Notes under the pieces: model-generated
Databases searched by the model: none
What the model was told of the DNA's origin: nothing
Seen by the model: only the letters and a program-made list of their open reading frames with translations
Shown: in pieces, positions 1 to 8,761 of the stretch
Numbering within the stretch: the first letter of the stretch is position 1
Layout of the letters: every line of letters begins with the position of its first letter
Translations under genes and position numbers: made by a program
Assembly (NCBI GenBank): GCA_050010035.1
Contig: JBEKLU010000087.1
Span: 1-34,863 of the forward strand
Reading direction: 5' to 3'
Length of the DNA stretch: 34,863 nucleotides
From: Roseiarcus sp050010035
GTDB taxonomy: Bacteria > Pseudomonadota > Alphaproteobacteria > Rhizobiales > Beijerinckiaceae

Positions 1-126
1 AGACGGCCACCGGAATGCGACAGGATGGTGCGCCGCCAGCGCTCGGCACCGACCAAAATCAACCCATCAAACCAGTGCATCCACTACATATAGACGAGCC
101 TGGGACAACGGGATAAGCCACAGGAA

Positions 127-1236
127 ATGGACGAGAACGGGCATCCTTACATTCCGGCATACTACGGCTCCAAAATCTATATCGACTTGTCCGACGAGTC
201 TAGATATTCGGACAATTATGAGCAACTTCTCAGGTGGATTTTCGATAAGCCATTCTACGTTAAACCGGAACTTGGAACCACTCCGGACTTTCTTGAGACT
301 GAGTTGCAGAGCTCCCACATAAACACCAATCCACAGCACAACCGAGCGATGGATGCCCTTAGGCATAGCCGCCCCAATCTCATCGCCGCTGCAAAAGAAT
401 ATTTGTCTACTGCCGCAAGCGAATTCGAGAAACTTAGAATATCTTCTTTATCTCCAGTGGCTGACGACGCAATAGTCAAGAACGTAGAGAGTTTCTTGCC
501 GTTTAGGAACGAACTCGTCGCATTCTTCAATCTTCTTGCTTTGCATAGAGACGACTCTGATACACGCGACATCGTACATAGGTTCTTCGACGATCTAATT
601 CCGTTCCTATATAGACCGCCGGAGGCCCAATCGTGGACTGAGATCCAGTTTGATAATTTTCGGTTTATCATTCAAGAACTGTTCATGTATGCGCTGGCGT
701 GCTTCTTGAAACACGAGCGCTTCGAGACAATAGATTATATCTTACGGACTCCGTATCTTGATCGAAATAATCCCTATTCAGAACGACTGGGACTGGTTTC
801 TTTTCGCGTGTTCAATAAAGACGTTGAGTCATTGCGTATCCGAAATCAACGACTCAATCTCAGAAGATATTCGATTCGCGTCGATATGTTGAAGGATCGA
901 TGTGCCCTGCCTGGTATCAATTTTGATTTATTTATGGAAATTGACTTCCTTCTATATTTGCGTGGCGTACTCACGGACTCTAGCGAGAGGCCGTGGTACC
1001 CTGAAACACTCGTTTATCTAAGCTTTGGCAGGCACGGCTTTGAGCATATCACTAGAGCTATTTCTCAATCGTATTTTGAGAAGTTAAAGGTCGTTCTGGG
1101 AGTTGAGGACAAAAAAAGTCTCCGCGATCGACTAGAGGAATTTGAGAAACAACCGCAGAATTTGATACGCTGGCAGTTCGACGCACTAGTTCCTAGCAGA
1201 ATATTGAATCTACAACAACTCGCAACCGTACCTTAG
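127..1236 (+). CDS. TIR-domain family protein, N-terminally truncated (probable gene remnant)
   Basis: The first ~50 residues (IPAYYGSKIYIDLSDES, then NYEQLLRWIFDKP and KPELG) match the last strand and helix of bacterial TIR domains. The remaining ~310 residues are a helical C-terminal region of the type found in stand-alone TIR proteins of prokaryotes, which are NAD-consuming, defence-type enzymes. The front of the TIR domain, including the catalytic Glu, is missing. In frame, a TAG lies at 91-93 and nothing TIR-like can be read from 1-126 in any frame. The ATG at 127 is the first in-frame start after that stop and has no clear ribosome binding site. Base composition is far more AT-rich than all neighbours, which indicates horizontal origin. 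Family membership is recognised from memory of the motif pattern. Loss of function is inferred. An intact short gene of other function is possible. Confidence 0.6.
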   Translation: MDENGHPYIPAYYGSKIYIDLSDESRYSDNYEQLLRWIFDKPFYVKPELGTTPDFLETELQSSHINTNPQHNRAMDALRHSRPNLIAAAKEYLSTAASEFEKLRISSLSPVADDAIVKNVESFLPFRNELVAFFNLLALHRDDSDTRDIVHRFFDDLIPFLYRPPEAQSWTEIQFDNFRFIIQELFMYALACFLKHERFETIDYILRTPYLDRNNPYSERLGLVSFRVFNKDVESLRIRNQRLNLRRYSIRVDMLKDRCALPGINFDLFMEIDFLLYLRGVLTDSSERPWYPETLVYLSFGRHGFEHITRAISQSYFEKLKVVLGVEDKKSLRDRLEEFEKQPQNLIRWQFDALVPSRILNLQQLATVP

Positions 1237-1408
1237 GATTCGCCAATCAAGCTGGTTGCTCTCCAAGGGTTCGTCTGGACGGAGATCGGCGTCGCCACCG
1301 GCCGCATGCACGCTTGCGGGTCCGTCGGCGTCGAGCAGCTCTGCACCTTCAAGTACAGGGTGCGGGGCGACGGGCAGGTGAGGGGGTGAGGAAGTCGCAA
1401 AGCACGGC

Positions 1409-1435
1409 GACGTCAGCGGCTTAGCCGCTGACGTC
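1409..1435 (-). terminator. Hairpin downstream of degP
   Basis: A perfect 12-bp inverted repeat (gacgtcagcggc / gccgctgacgtc, 3-nt loop) begins six bases past the degP stop codon. No clean T-run follows on the minus strand, so it could be a weak intrinsic terminator, an mRNA-stabilising 3' hairpin, or one arm of an intergenic repeat. Confidence 0.45.
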
Positions 1436-1440
1436 ATCCG

Positions 1441-2949
1441 TTAGTTCAGCGCCAGCGCGACGAACCGCACTTCGCCGGCGCCGTTGGCGACCAGCAGCAG
1501 CGCCGTTTTCTTGCCCGCCTTTTTCAGCGCGTCGATCGACTTGGTCACGTCGGCGGGCTTTTCGACCGCCTGCTGATTGACCTCCTCGATCACGTCGCCG
1601 ACGCGCAGGCCCTTCTCGGCCGCGGGGGAATTCGCATCGATCGCGGAAACGACGACCCCCTTCACGCTTTCCTTGATCGTGAAACTCTTGCGCGCCGCCG
1701 CGTCGATCGCCGACAGCTCCATGCCGAGCGCCTTGGCGACCCCCGGGCCGTTGTCGGCGTCGCCCGTCTCCTCCTTGGCCAGCGCCATCGCCTTCTCGCC
1801 GTCCTCGAGACGGCCGAGGGTCACGGTCTTGACCATCTCCTGGCCCCCGCGCACGAGGACGACCTCGACCGCCTTGCCGACCGGCGTATCGGCGACCAGA
1901 CGCGGCAGATCGCGCGATTCGTTGATGTCCTTGCCGTCGAACTTGACGATCACGTCGCCCGCCATCAGGCCGGCCGGCTTGGCCGGGCCGTGCTCGTCGA
2001 CGCCGGCGACCAGCGCGCCGTGGGCGTTCTTGAGCCCCAGGCTGTCCGCGATCGTGTCGTCGACCGGCTGGATGCGCACCCCGAGCCAGCCGCGACGCGT
2101 CTCGTGATACTTCTCGAGCTGATCGACCACCGGCATCACGCTCGCCGAAGGCGTGGCGAAGCCGATGCCGATCGAGCCGCCGGAGGGCGAAAGGATCGCC
2201 GTATTGATGCCGATCACCTCGCCCTTCAGGTTGAACAGCGGGCCGCCGGAATTGCCCTTGTTGATCGCGGCGTCGGTCTGCAGGAAGTCGTCGTAGGGGC
2301 CGTTGTCGATGTTGCGGTTGCGCGCCGAAATGATGCCGGCGGTCACGGTTTCGCCCAGGCCGAAGGGATTGCCGACCGCCATCACGCCGTCGCCGACGCG
2401 CATCTTGTCGCTGTCGCCGAACTTCACCGTCTTCAGCGGCTTGTCGCTTTCCACCTTGAGAACCGCGACGTCGACCTTGGGGTCCTTGCCGATGATCTTC
2501 GCCTTCAGCTTGCGCCCGTCGGTGAAGATCACCACGACGTCGTTGGCGTCGCCGATGACGTGATTGTTGGTGATGACGATGCCGCTCGCGTCGATGACGA
2601 AGCCCGAGCCCAGCGAGGAGGTCTTGTGCGGGTGCGGCGCGCCGTTGTTGAAGCCGTGGTTCTTGAAGAACTGCTCGAACATGTCGTCGAAAGGCGTGCC
2701 CTTCGGCAGGTCGGGCAGCGCCTCGGCGCTCTTTTCCTCGATCGTCTGCGTCGCCGAAATGTTGACGACCGCCTCGGCGACGGAGTCGACGAGATCGGCG
2801 AGATCGGTCGGGTGCGTCTGCGCGAAGGCGGGCGCGGCGGGCAGAAACAGCGTCGGCGCGCCGACCGCCATCGCCGCGACGCCCAAAACGAGCGCGGCGC
2901 CCTTGAAGGCGCGGAACCGGGTCGTCGCTTCGACGTGATCAAAACGCAT
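1441..2949 (-). CDS. degP: Do-family periplasmic serine endoprotease (DegP/HtrA/MucD type)
   Basis: This is a periplasmic protease/chaperone for misfolded envelope proteins. The N-terminus is a Sec signal peptide ending AFA-QT near residue 43. A trypsin-like domain follows with catalytic His130 (TNNHVIG), Asp160 (KVDVAVL) and Ser234 (GNSGGPL), then two PDZ domains (roughly residues 280-370 and 410-502). The length of 502 aa is normal for the family. The ATG at 2949 is preceded by GGAGAGAGAGGA at good spacing. An in-frame ATG at 2973 and an upstream extension to 3015 would add charged residues before the signal peptide and are less likely. It follows hflK-hflC-DUF2065 on the same strand, an order common in Rhizobiales, which fits a shared membrane and envelope quality-control role. 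Confidence 0.93.
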   Translation of the reverse strand: MRFDHVEATTRFRAFKGAALVLGVAAMAVGAPTLFLPAAPAFAQTHPTDLADLVDSVAEAVVNISATQTIEEKSAEALPDLPKGTPFDDMFEQFFKNHGFNNGAPHPHKTSSLGSGFVIDASGIVITNNHVIGDANDVVVIFTDGRKLKAKIIGKDPKVDVAVLKVESDKPLKTVKFGDSDKMRVGDGVMAVGNPFGLGETVTAGIISARNRNIDNGPYDDFLQTDAAINKGNSGGPLFNLKGEVIGINTAILSPSGGSIGIGFATPSASVMPVVDQLEKYHETRRGWLGVRIQPVDDTIADSLGLKNAHGALVAGVDEHGPAKPAGLMAGDVIVKFDGKDINESRDLPRLVADTPVGKAVEVVLVRGGQEMVKTVTLGRLEDGEKAMALAKEETGDADNGPGVAKALGMELSAIDAAARKSFTIKESVKGVVVSAIDANSPAAEKGLRVGDVIEEVNQQAVEKPADVTKSIDALKKAGKKTALLLVANGAGEVRFVALALN

Positions 2950-3051
2950 GGCGTCCTCTCTCTCCAGAATCATCGGGCCGGCGCGGCCAATTTGGCCACC
3001 TTGCCCGCCAATCATGTCCGTTAAGCGGCGAAACGGCCGCCTCGCGACGCC

Positions 3052-3243
3052 TCAAAGCAGCGTCCGCGCGACCCAGACGATGACCACCCCGAGGACCGCC
3101 GCGCCCAGGCCGACGCGGCGCAGGCGGCCCGGGTTTTGCCGCGCGGCCTCGGCCATGCGCTTGCGCATCGCCTCCGTGAACCCGGCCAGGAGCAGGCCCT
3201 CGATGGCGAAAACGAGGCCGATCGCCGCGCCGAAATCGCGCAT
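3052..3243 (-). CDS. DUF2065 family small membrane protein (YjeT-like)
   Basis: The 63-aa protein has two predicted membrane helices (about residues 5-22 and 43-61) around a basic middle segment rich in Arg and Lys. Sequence pattern and position right after hflC match the DUF2065/YjeT family, which accompanies HflKC in many proteobacteria; its biochemical role is not known. Its ATG (3243) starts one base after the hflC stop codon (TGA-c-ATG), so translational coupling is likely. It probably sits in the inner membrane with the HflKC complex, which is an inference from gene order. Confidence 0.85.
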   Translation of the reverse strand: MRDFGAAIGLVFAIEGLLLAGFTEAMRKRMAEAARQNPGRLRRVGLGAAVLGVVIVWVARTLL

Positions 3244-3244
3244 G

Positions 3245-4168
3245 TCAATTCGCCGCGGGCGCGCCCGCCCGCGCCGCGTCGGCCGGCGCAGGAGGCGTCG
3301 GCGGCGTCGGCGTGGTGAAATAGCGGAAGAAGTCCGACTTCGGGCTCAGAATCGCGCGCGTGCCGCTTTTGAGTCCGTCGTCATAGGCCTGCATCGAGCG
3401 ATAGAAGGCGAAAAACTCGGCGTCCTTGCCGTAGGCCTCGGCGAAAATGCGATTGCGCTCGCCGTCACCCTCGCCGCGGATCTGGTCGGACTGCTGCTGG
3501 GCCTGGGCGATCGTCACCGTCACCTTGGCGTCGGCGTCGGCCTTGATCTGCTGGCTCTGCTGCGAGCCTTGCGCGCGAAACGAGGCGGCCAGCCGCTGAC
3601 GTTCGGCCTGCATGCGGCGGAACACAGCCTCGGAATTCTCCGGCGGCAGATCGGCGCGCTTGATGCGCACGTCGACGACCTCGACGCCGAAACGCTCGGC
3701 GCCCGCCTTCACCTGAACGAGAATGTCGGCCATCAGTGCGTCCCGCTTGTCACGCACGATGTCGACGATCGAGGCCTCCGACAGCGTGCGCCGCAGGGCC
3801 GAATTCAGCATGCCGCCGAGCTGCGCGTCGGCGCCCTTGATGTCGAACACCGACTGATAGAACCGCAGCGGCTCGGCGATTCGATAGCGCACGAAGGCGT
3901 CGACCTCGAGTCGTTGATTTTCGGCGACCAGCACTTCCTGGCGCTCGTTGTCGAGCGCCAGGATGCGCTTGTCGATATAGACGACGGTATCGATGAAAGG
4001 GACCTTCGCATAGAGACCCGGCGCGCCAATGAGATCGCGCACCGGCTGGCCGAAACGCAACACCAGCGCCTGTTTCGTCGGATCGACGACGAAGAACGTG
4101 TAGCTCGTCACGACGATCGCGAGAATGACGACGACGAGGACCGCGAAGCCGCCGAAAGGATTTCTCAT
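3245..4168 (-). CDS. hflC: Protease modulator HflC (SPFH/band 7 protein)
   Basis: HflC pairs with HflK in a large inner-membrane complex that surrounds and modulates the FtsH protease. The 307-aa protein has one N-terminal membrane helix (about residues 7-26), then the SPFH/band 7 domain (DPTKQALVLRFG onward) and a long Gln/Ala/Glu-rich coiled-coil region (about residues 190-250). It ends in a Pro/Ala-rich tail not present in enteric HflC. The ATG at 4168 overlaps the hflK stop as ATGA, the classic hflK-hflC coupling. The open frame extends far upstream inside hflK, but that part is a shadow frame. Confidence 0.95.
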   Translation of the reverse strand: MRNPFGGFAVLVVVILAIVVTSYTFFVVDPTKQALVLRFGQPVRDLIGAPGLYAKVPFIDTVVYIDKRILALDNERQEVLVAENQRLEVDAFVRYRIAEPLRFYQSVFDIKGADAQLGGMLNSALRRTLSEASIVDIVRDKRDALMADILVQVKAGAERFGVEVVDVRIKRADLPPENSEAVFRRMQAERQRLAASFRAQGSQQSQQIKADADAKVTVTIAQAQQQSDQIRGEGDGERNRIFAEAYGKDAEFFAFYRSMQAYDDGLKSGTRAILSPKSDFFRYFTTPTPPTPPAPADAARAGAPAAN

Positions 4169-5262
4169 TTGGCGGCTCCCGCCGGATTTTGCTGCAACGG
4201 TTCGACCGCGATATAGGGCACCGGCGCGCTCGCGCCGCTGGCGTCGAGGATCGTCTTGTTCATGGAGCCGAGCACACGCTCCATCGTCTCCAGGTAGATG
4301 CGCTCGCGCGTGACGCCCGGCGCGTTCTTGTACTGCGCGTAGATCTGGTTGTAGCGCGCCGTCTGACCCTTGGCCTGGAGGATCGTCTGCTCGCGATAGG
4401 CCTTGGCCTCGGCGAGGATGCGCGCGGCCGCGCCTTCGGCTTCCGGCACGACGCGATTGGCGTAGGTGTCGGCGTCGTTGACAGCGCGCTGCTGATCCTG
4501 CTGCGCCGCGGTGACGTCGCGATAGGCGGGAATCACCTCGGTCGGCGCGTCGACCGACTGCAGCTGCACCTGCTTGATCAGGACGCCGGCGTTGTAGCCC
4601 TCGAGCACTTTCTGCATGCGGTCGCGCACGTCCGGCTCGATCGACTTGCGGTCGCTGGTCAGCACGCCGTCGATTGTCTTCAGGCCGACGACTTCGCGCA
4701 TGATGCTCTCGGCGACGGCTTTGACGGTCTCGCTGGGATTGAGGATGTTGAAGACGAAATACTCGGGATGCGCCGGATCGATCTGCCAGATCACGCGAAA
4801 GCGCACGTTGACGATGTTCTGGTCGCCGGTCAGCATCTGGCTTTCCGCGAGAATGTCGGCGCCCTCGGGGCCGCCGCGATAGCCCACGTCGGTGATCTGC
4901 TGATCCCAGACCGGAACCTTGATCACCGTGCCCACCGGCCACGGCCAGTTGGTGTTGAGGCCGGCTGCCGTCTTGCCGGTGTAGCGGCCGAACACCAGGT
5001 TGATGCCGACCTCGTTCGGCTGCACGGAGTAGAAGGTGCCCAACGCGAACCAGATCAGCAACGCGGCGAGCGCGAGCAAGACGAAGCCGCGCGGGCCGAA
5101 GCCGCCGCCGCCGCCGCCCGGAACGATGCCGCGCAGGCCTTGCTGAATGCGGCGCAGCAACTCCTCGAGATCGCTCGGTGGGGGCGAACCGCCCGGGCCC
5201 TGACCCCACGGTCCTTGCCCCGGGGAGCGCCAGGGGCCGCCGCCTTGATTGTTCCAGGACAT
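4165..5262 (-). CDS. hflK: FtsH protease activity modulator HflK
   Basis: HflK is the partner of HflC in the FtsH-regulating membrane complex. The first 55 residues are a Gly/Pro/Trp-rich cytoplasmic segment (WNNQGGGPW and similar), typical of alphaproteobacterial HflK. One membrane helix follows (about residues 59-80), then the SPFH domain (QPNEVGINLVFGRY) and an Ala/Gln/Glu-rich helical region (QQDQQRAVNDADTYAN). The length of 365 aa is normal. It is the first gene of the hflK-hflC-DUF2065-degP operon. The start is ATG 5262. A 12-bp palindrome carrying TATATA lies about 36 bp upstream and is the likely promoter element. Confidence 0.95.
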   Translation of the reverse strand: MSWNNQGGGPWRSPGQGPWGQGPGGSPPPSDLEELLRRIQQGLRGIVPGGGGGGFGPRGFVLLALAALLIWFALGTFYSVQPNEVGINLVFGRYTGKTAAGLNTNWPWPVGTVIKVPVWDQQITDVGYRGGPEGADILAESQMLTGDQNIVNVRFRVIWQIDPAHPEYFVFNILNPSETVKAVAESIMREVVGLKTIDGVLTSDRKSIEPDVRDRMQKVLEGYNAGVLIKQVQLQSVDAPTEVIPAYRDVTAAQQDQQRAVNDADTYANRVVPEAEGAAARILAEAKAYREQTILQAKGQTARYNQIYAQYKNAPGVTRERIYLETMERVLGSMNKTILDASGASAPVPYIAVEPLQQNPAGAAK

Positions 5263-5297
5263 GAAACCTCGTCTCTAGCGCGCCGCGCGCCACGCGC

Positions 5298-5309
5298 GCC
5301 TATATAGGC
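5298..5309 (-). promoter_or_regulatory. Putative hflK promoter -10 region / palindrome
   Basis: GCCTATATAGGC is a perfect 12-bp palindrome 36-47 bp upstream of the hflK start in an otherwise very GC-rich gap. It contains the only TATA-like hexamer there, so it may be the -10 element, an operator, or both. No convincing -35 hexamer could be assigned. Confidence 0.4.
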
Positions 5310-5340
5310 GACGGCGGCGGCCGCGGCAACGCGCCTTCGC

Positions 5341-6657
5341 CTAGCTCCCGCCGGGACGCTCGCTCGGTCCGGCGGGTTTGGCGGCGCTCGCCTCGCGCGC
5401 CGACAGCGGCGCAATGCGCAGCGCGGCGATGCGGTTGCGCTGCTTGCGCAGCACCTCGAACCGCATCCCGTGGAAGCTGAACGTCTGTTTGGGCTCGGGA
5501 ATCGCGCGCGCCTCGTGGATGACGAGGCCGGCGACGGTCGCCGCTTCCTCGTCGGGCAGGTTCCAGTCCATGGCGCGGTTGAGGTCGCGGATCGTCACCG
5601 ACCCATCGACGATGATCGAGCCGTCGAGCTGCTTGCGCACGCCCTGCGCGAGAACGTCGTGCTCGTCCTTGATGTCGCCGACGATCTCCTCGATGATGTC
5701 CTCGAGCGTCAGCAGGCCGAGCACCACGCCGTATTCGTCGACCACCAGCGCCGAGTGCGTCTTGCGGCTCAGGAACGCTTGCAACTGATCGCGTAAGGTC
5801 GTGGCCTCCGGGACGAACCATGCCTCCAAGGCGATGTCGGCCGCCTTGATCCGGCTCGCGTCGCCGCCCGCCGCCGCGAAGGCGCGGAACAGATCCTTGG
5901 CGTGCAACATGCCGATGATGTTGTCCGGATCGCCGCGCCAGAGCGGCATGCGCGTATAGGGCGAAGCGAGCACTTCGCGCACGAGCTCGTCGGGCGGCAA
6001 GTCGGCGTCGATGGTGCGCATCTTGGTGCGGTGGACCATGACGTCGGAGACGGGAATCTCCGCGAGTTCGAGCAGGCCGCCGACCATGTCGCGCTCGTTG
6101 CGCGCGACGCCGCCTTCGCGATGCAGGATGTCGACCGCGCCGAGCAGTTCCTCGTGACCGGAGACGCTCGGCTCGGCGGCCGCCAGATTGACGCCGCACA
6201 GGCGCAACATGCCGCGCACCAGCGCCTCGACCGCGCTGACGACGGGACCGAAGACCGTCACGAAGAACGCGACCGTCGGCGCGATCAGCAGCGACACCCG
6301 GTCGGGATAGGCGATGGCGATCGTCTTGGGCAGAACCTCGCCGAAGATCACGATCAGCGCGGTCATGACGGCGGTGGCGTAGACGACGCCGCGCTCGCCG
6401 ACCGCCGCGACGAACACGCTGGTGGCGAGGGACGAGGCGGCGATGGTGACGAGCTGTCCGCCGAGCAGCATCGAGCTGATCAGGCGCCCGCGCATCGCAA
6501 TGAGTTTGTTGACGAGGGTCGCGCGCTTGTCCCCGCCGGTCTCCAGGGCGTGCAATCGCGCCCGCGAAGCGGCGGTGAGCGCAGTCTCGGCGCCGGCGAA
6601 GAACGCCGCGGCGACGAGGCTGAAGACGATCAGGAGGGCGGCCACGGGCATCGACAT
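5341..6657 (-). CDS. Hemolysin-family/CorC-type membrane protein (CNNM + CBS pair + CorC_HlyC domain)
   Basis: The order of domains is an N-terminal DUF21/CNNM membrane domain with about four helices (residues 1-180), a CBS pair (about 205-335; VMVHRTKM, then HSALVVDEYGVVLGLLTLED) and a C-terminal CorC_HlyC transporter-associated domain (about 350-420). Members are linked to Mg2+/Co2+ export or resistance; the hemolysin name is historical. The ATG at 6657 gives 438 aa. A second ATG two codons later (6651) is an equal candidate, since no strong ribosome binding site is visible. It lies upstream of and in the same direction as hflK, with 78 bp between them, but the hflK palindrome suggests a separate promoter. 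Confidence 0.87.
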   Translation of the reverse strand: MSMPVAALLIVFSLVAAAFFAGAETALTAASRARLHALETGGDKRATLVNKLIAMRGRLISSMLLGGQLVTIAASSLATSVFVAAVGERGVVYATAVMTALIVIFGEVLPKTIAIAYPDRVSLLIAPTVAFFVTVFGPVVSAVEALVRGMLRLCGVNLAAAEPSVSGHEELLGAVDILHREGGVARNERDMVGGLLELAEIPVSDVMVHRTKMRTIDADLPPDELVREVLASPYTRMPLWRGDPDNIIGMLHAKDLFRAFAAAGGDASRIKAADIALEAWFVPEATTLRDQLQAFLSRKTHSALVVDEYGVVLGLLTLEDIIEEIVGDIKDEHDVLAQGVRKQLDGSIIVDGSVTIRDLNRAMDWNLPDEEAATVAGLVIHEARAIPEPKQTFSFHGMRFEVLRKQRNRIAALRIAPLSAREASAAKPAGPSERPGGS

Positions 6658-6739
6658 CAAACAATTGTAGCACAGGCGGCCGGAAAGGCGGCAGCGGGAG
6701 AAGCGATCGCCGCCGCGCGTCGCGCCGAACCCTCGCGAT

Positions 6740-7585
6740 TCAGGCGGGGCGCGCGCTTTCGCCGCGCTTGGCCGAGCGACCCTTGGGTCGGCCGTCCTTC
6801 TCCAAGGCGCGGCGGACGTCGGTGGCGGAGTCCTGCAGCAGCTGGGCCATCGACGCCTGCGCCTCTTCCGGCTTCTGGGCGGCGATGGCGTCGAGAACGG
6901 CGCGGTGTTGCAGCAGTCGCTCGTCCTTGATCGCCAGGCCGCGCCAGCCCATCCGGAACGTGCCGACCAGCGCGGTTTCGATCAGGCCGCCGAGCGCTCC
7001 GATCAACCGGTTGCCGGTCGCCTCGAGGATTTCCTTGTGGAAGCGCACGTCGGCGCCGATCAGGTCGCCGCGCCCGGTTTTCCGGCGCTCCATGTCGGCA
7101 TAGGCGGCGCTGACCCGCTTCAGCGCCGCCGCATCGCGCGACTGGGCGGCGAGGAACGAGGCGTGCGGCTCGAAAATCTGTCTGAGCTGAAAGAGGTCGT
7201 TGATGAACTCCAGCGTCGGCGCGGCGCGCATGTGCCAGGCGAGGAAATCGGAATCGAGCATGTTCCAGTCCGACTTGGCGCGGACCAGCGTGCCGACTTT
7301 TTGCCGAGAGACGATCAATCCCTTGGCCTCGAGCGCGCGGAAGGCTTCCCGCAAGGTGGGTCGCGAGACGCCGAAACGCACCAATAGGCGCGCTTCGGTC
7401 GGCAGCCGCGATCCCGGGGGATGAAGCCCGACGATGATTTCGCGGCCGAGCACGGCCGCCAAAGAATCGTTGGCGTTGCGTTTGTGCGCGAGCCCGCCGT
7501 AGGCGAAATCGGCGTCGTCGTCGTGGGCGCCCGCCTTGGCGCCGCGCGCCGCCGCCGAACGGCGCCTCTCCAGTGTCGTCTCAAC
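6740..7585 (-). CDS. FadR-subfamily GntR transcriptional regulator (FCD domain)
   Basis: A winged helix-turn-helix (LPTEARLLVRFGVSRPTLREAFRALEAKGLI) is followed by an all-helical FCD ligand domain with the usual metal-binding His positions (DVRFHKEIL, LLQHRAVLDAI). FadR-type regulators normally repress catabolic operons and respond to an organic acid. It lies on the same strand just beyond ligB, so it may be a second regulator of the protocatechuate genes, but this is inference. No ATG is available at the front. The chosen TTG (7585) has GGAG seven bases upstream and gives 281 aa. Starts at other TTG codons (7609, 7678) are possible. The first ~45 residues are low-complexity and poorly conserved-looking. 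Confidence 0.82.
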   Translation of the reverse strand, partial: VETTLERRRSAAARGAKAGAHDDDADFAYGGLAHKRNANDSLAAVLGREIIVGLHPPGSRLPTEARLLVRFGVSRPTLREAFRALEAKGLIVSRQKVGTLVRAKSDWNMLDSDFLAWHMRAAPTLEFINDLFQLRQIFEPHASFLAAQSRDAAALKRVSAAYADMERRKTGRGDLIGADVRFHKEILEATGNRLIGALGGLIETALVGTFRMGWRGLAIKDERLLQHRAVLDAIAAQKPEEAQASMAQLLQDSATDVRRALEKDGRPKGRSAKRGESARPA

Positions 7586-7915
7586 CAAGGCTTCGCTCCA
7601 AGTCGACAAATCCTCAGTACGGATATGTCCTCGCCTTCGTCGCTTCCTGGATAGCTCTTCGCAGGACGATGAAAACAACCATCGGCGCGCCGACGACGAT
7701 TCGGGTCCGCCAACCCGCCCAGCGGCCGTCGATTAGGATCAAGGTCCGAATCGTTCCTCGAATCAAGCCCCGATCAACGCGCTGGCGAGGAAACCGGCGC
7801 CGCGCCGCCGGCGCGCCCGAGGCCGAAAGGCGCCCGTCTGTGGCCGCCCGCGGCGCGACGGGCCGAAGCCTCGCCGGGCCGCCGGGCCCGGCCAGCCAGT
7901 CGTCCGGACTTCGCG
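7586..7915. other. Gap between ligB and the FadR-type gene
   Basis: This is 330 bases without a supportable gene. It contains the possible alternative starts of the FadR-type gene (to 7678). Between about 7780 and 7910 there is extremely GC-rich sequence with several overlapping short inverted repeats (for example around ggccgggcccggcggcccgg on the minus strand) that could end the lig operon transcript. No T-run, no clear operator and no RNA gene were seen. Confidence 0.4.
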
Positions 7916-8758
7916 TCAGGCGCGATTTTCGATGAGCAGGGTGCCCGCGGCGGTGTTGGAGATCGGAATGTGGTAGTTCTGGTGCAGGCGCTTGACCTTG
8001 CCCTGCAGCGCGCCGCGCATGGCGAGCCAGAGGATGAACTCCGCCCCTTGCGCGCCGGCTTCGCGAATGAGATCGCGGGTCGATATGGCCGCGAGCGTCT
8101 CGGGCTCGTCGACGATCTTCTCCATGCACATGAGATCGAATTTCTTGTTGATAAAACCCGCCCGCTTGCCGTCGAGCTGGTGCGACAGGCCTCCCGTGCC
8201 GACGACCACCACCTTCTCGGCGCTGGGAAAAGAAGCGATCGCGCGGCCGATCGCCTGGCCGAAGCGGTAGCAGCGCATCGGCGTCGGGATCGGATGCTGC
8301 ACCGTGTTGATGCATATGGGGATGGTCTTGATCGGGTTCTTGGTCTGGTCGCCCCAGAACAGTTGCATCGGCACGGTGAAGCCGTGGTCGACCGCCATTT
8401 CCTGGCAGGAGCAGACGTCGAATCCGTCGGCGACGGCGCCTTCGATGATATACCAGGAGAGTTCGGGATAGCCCTCGAACTTGCCGATGTTGGGGATGCC
8501 CCAGCCTTCATCCTGGTTCTCGTATTCGAACGCGGCGCCGATCGAGAAGGTCGGCATCTTGTCGAGGAAGAAGTTAAGGCCGTGATCGTTGTAGAAGACG
8601 ACCGCGACGTCCGGCTTCTGCTCGGCGAGCCACTTGCGCACGGGCGGGTAGCCGTCGAAGAACGGCTTCCAATAGGGATCCTCGAACAATTGCTTGGCGT
8701 AGGCGGCGCCGACGGCGGGAATATGCGAGGAGGTCAACCCTCCGATGATGTTGGCCAT
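7916..8758 (-). CDS. ligB: Protocatechuate 4,5-dioxygenase beta (catalytic) subunit
   Basis: This class III extradiol dioxygenase uses non-haem Fe(II) to open protocatechuate between C4 and C5, giving 4-carboxy-2-hydroxymuconate semialdehyde. Iron ligands are His12 (TSSHIP) and the His at about 59 (YNDHGLN), with the Glu ligand near GAEFILW. The catalytic His sits in GTGGLSHQLDG. The length of 280 aa is slightly below the Sphingobium LigB. The ATG is 3 nt after the ligA stop, so the two subunits are co-translated. Related enzymes also accept gallate, and the sequence alone does not exclude that activity. It is the last gene of the six-gene operon. Confidence 0.93.
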   Translation of the reverse strand: MANIIGGLTSSHIPAVGAAYAKQLFEDPYWKPFFDGYPPVRKWLAEQKPDVAVVFYNDHGLNFFLDKMPTFSIGAAFEYENQDEGWGIPNIGKFEGYPELSWYIIEGAVADGFDVCSCQEMAVDHGFTVPMQLFWGDQTKNPIKTIPICINTVQHPIPTPMRCYRFGQAIGRAIASFPSAEKVVVVGTGGLSHQLDGKRAGFINKKFDLMCMEKIVDEPETLAAISTRDLIREAGAQGAEFILWLAMRGALQGKVKRLHQNYHIPISNTAAGTLLIENRA

Positions 8759-8761
8759 GGC

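Noticed and set aside
1..126. End of a mobile-element or phage gene to the left of the TIR remnant
   Set aside because: A short plus-strand frame ends at about 110, but no motif could be matched, so no call is made.
1990..3024. 344-aa plus-strand open frame opposite degP
   Set aside because: Its composition is Asp/Val/Arg/His-rich shadow of the degP coding strand; degP on the other strand has all catalytic motifs.
3245..5293. 682-aa open frame as a fused HflC
   Set aside because: The first ~375 residues are the shifted frame of hflK; HflC starts at the ATGA overlap at 4168.
7614..8315. Small membrane-protein-like gene in the gap after ligB
   Set aside because: The hydrophobic end of this frame is short, and most of it is an antisense or shifted reading of ligB and GC-rich spacer.
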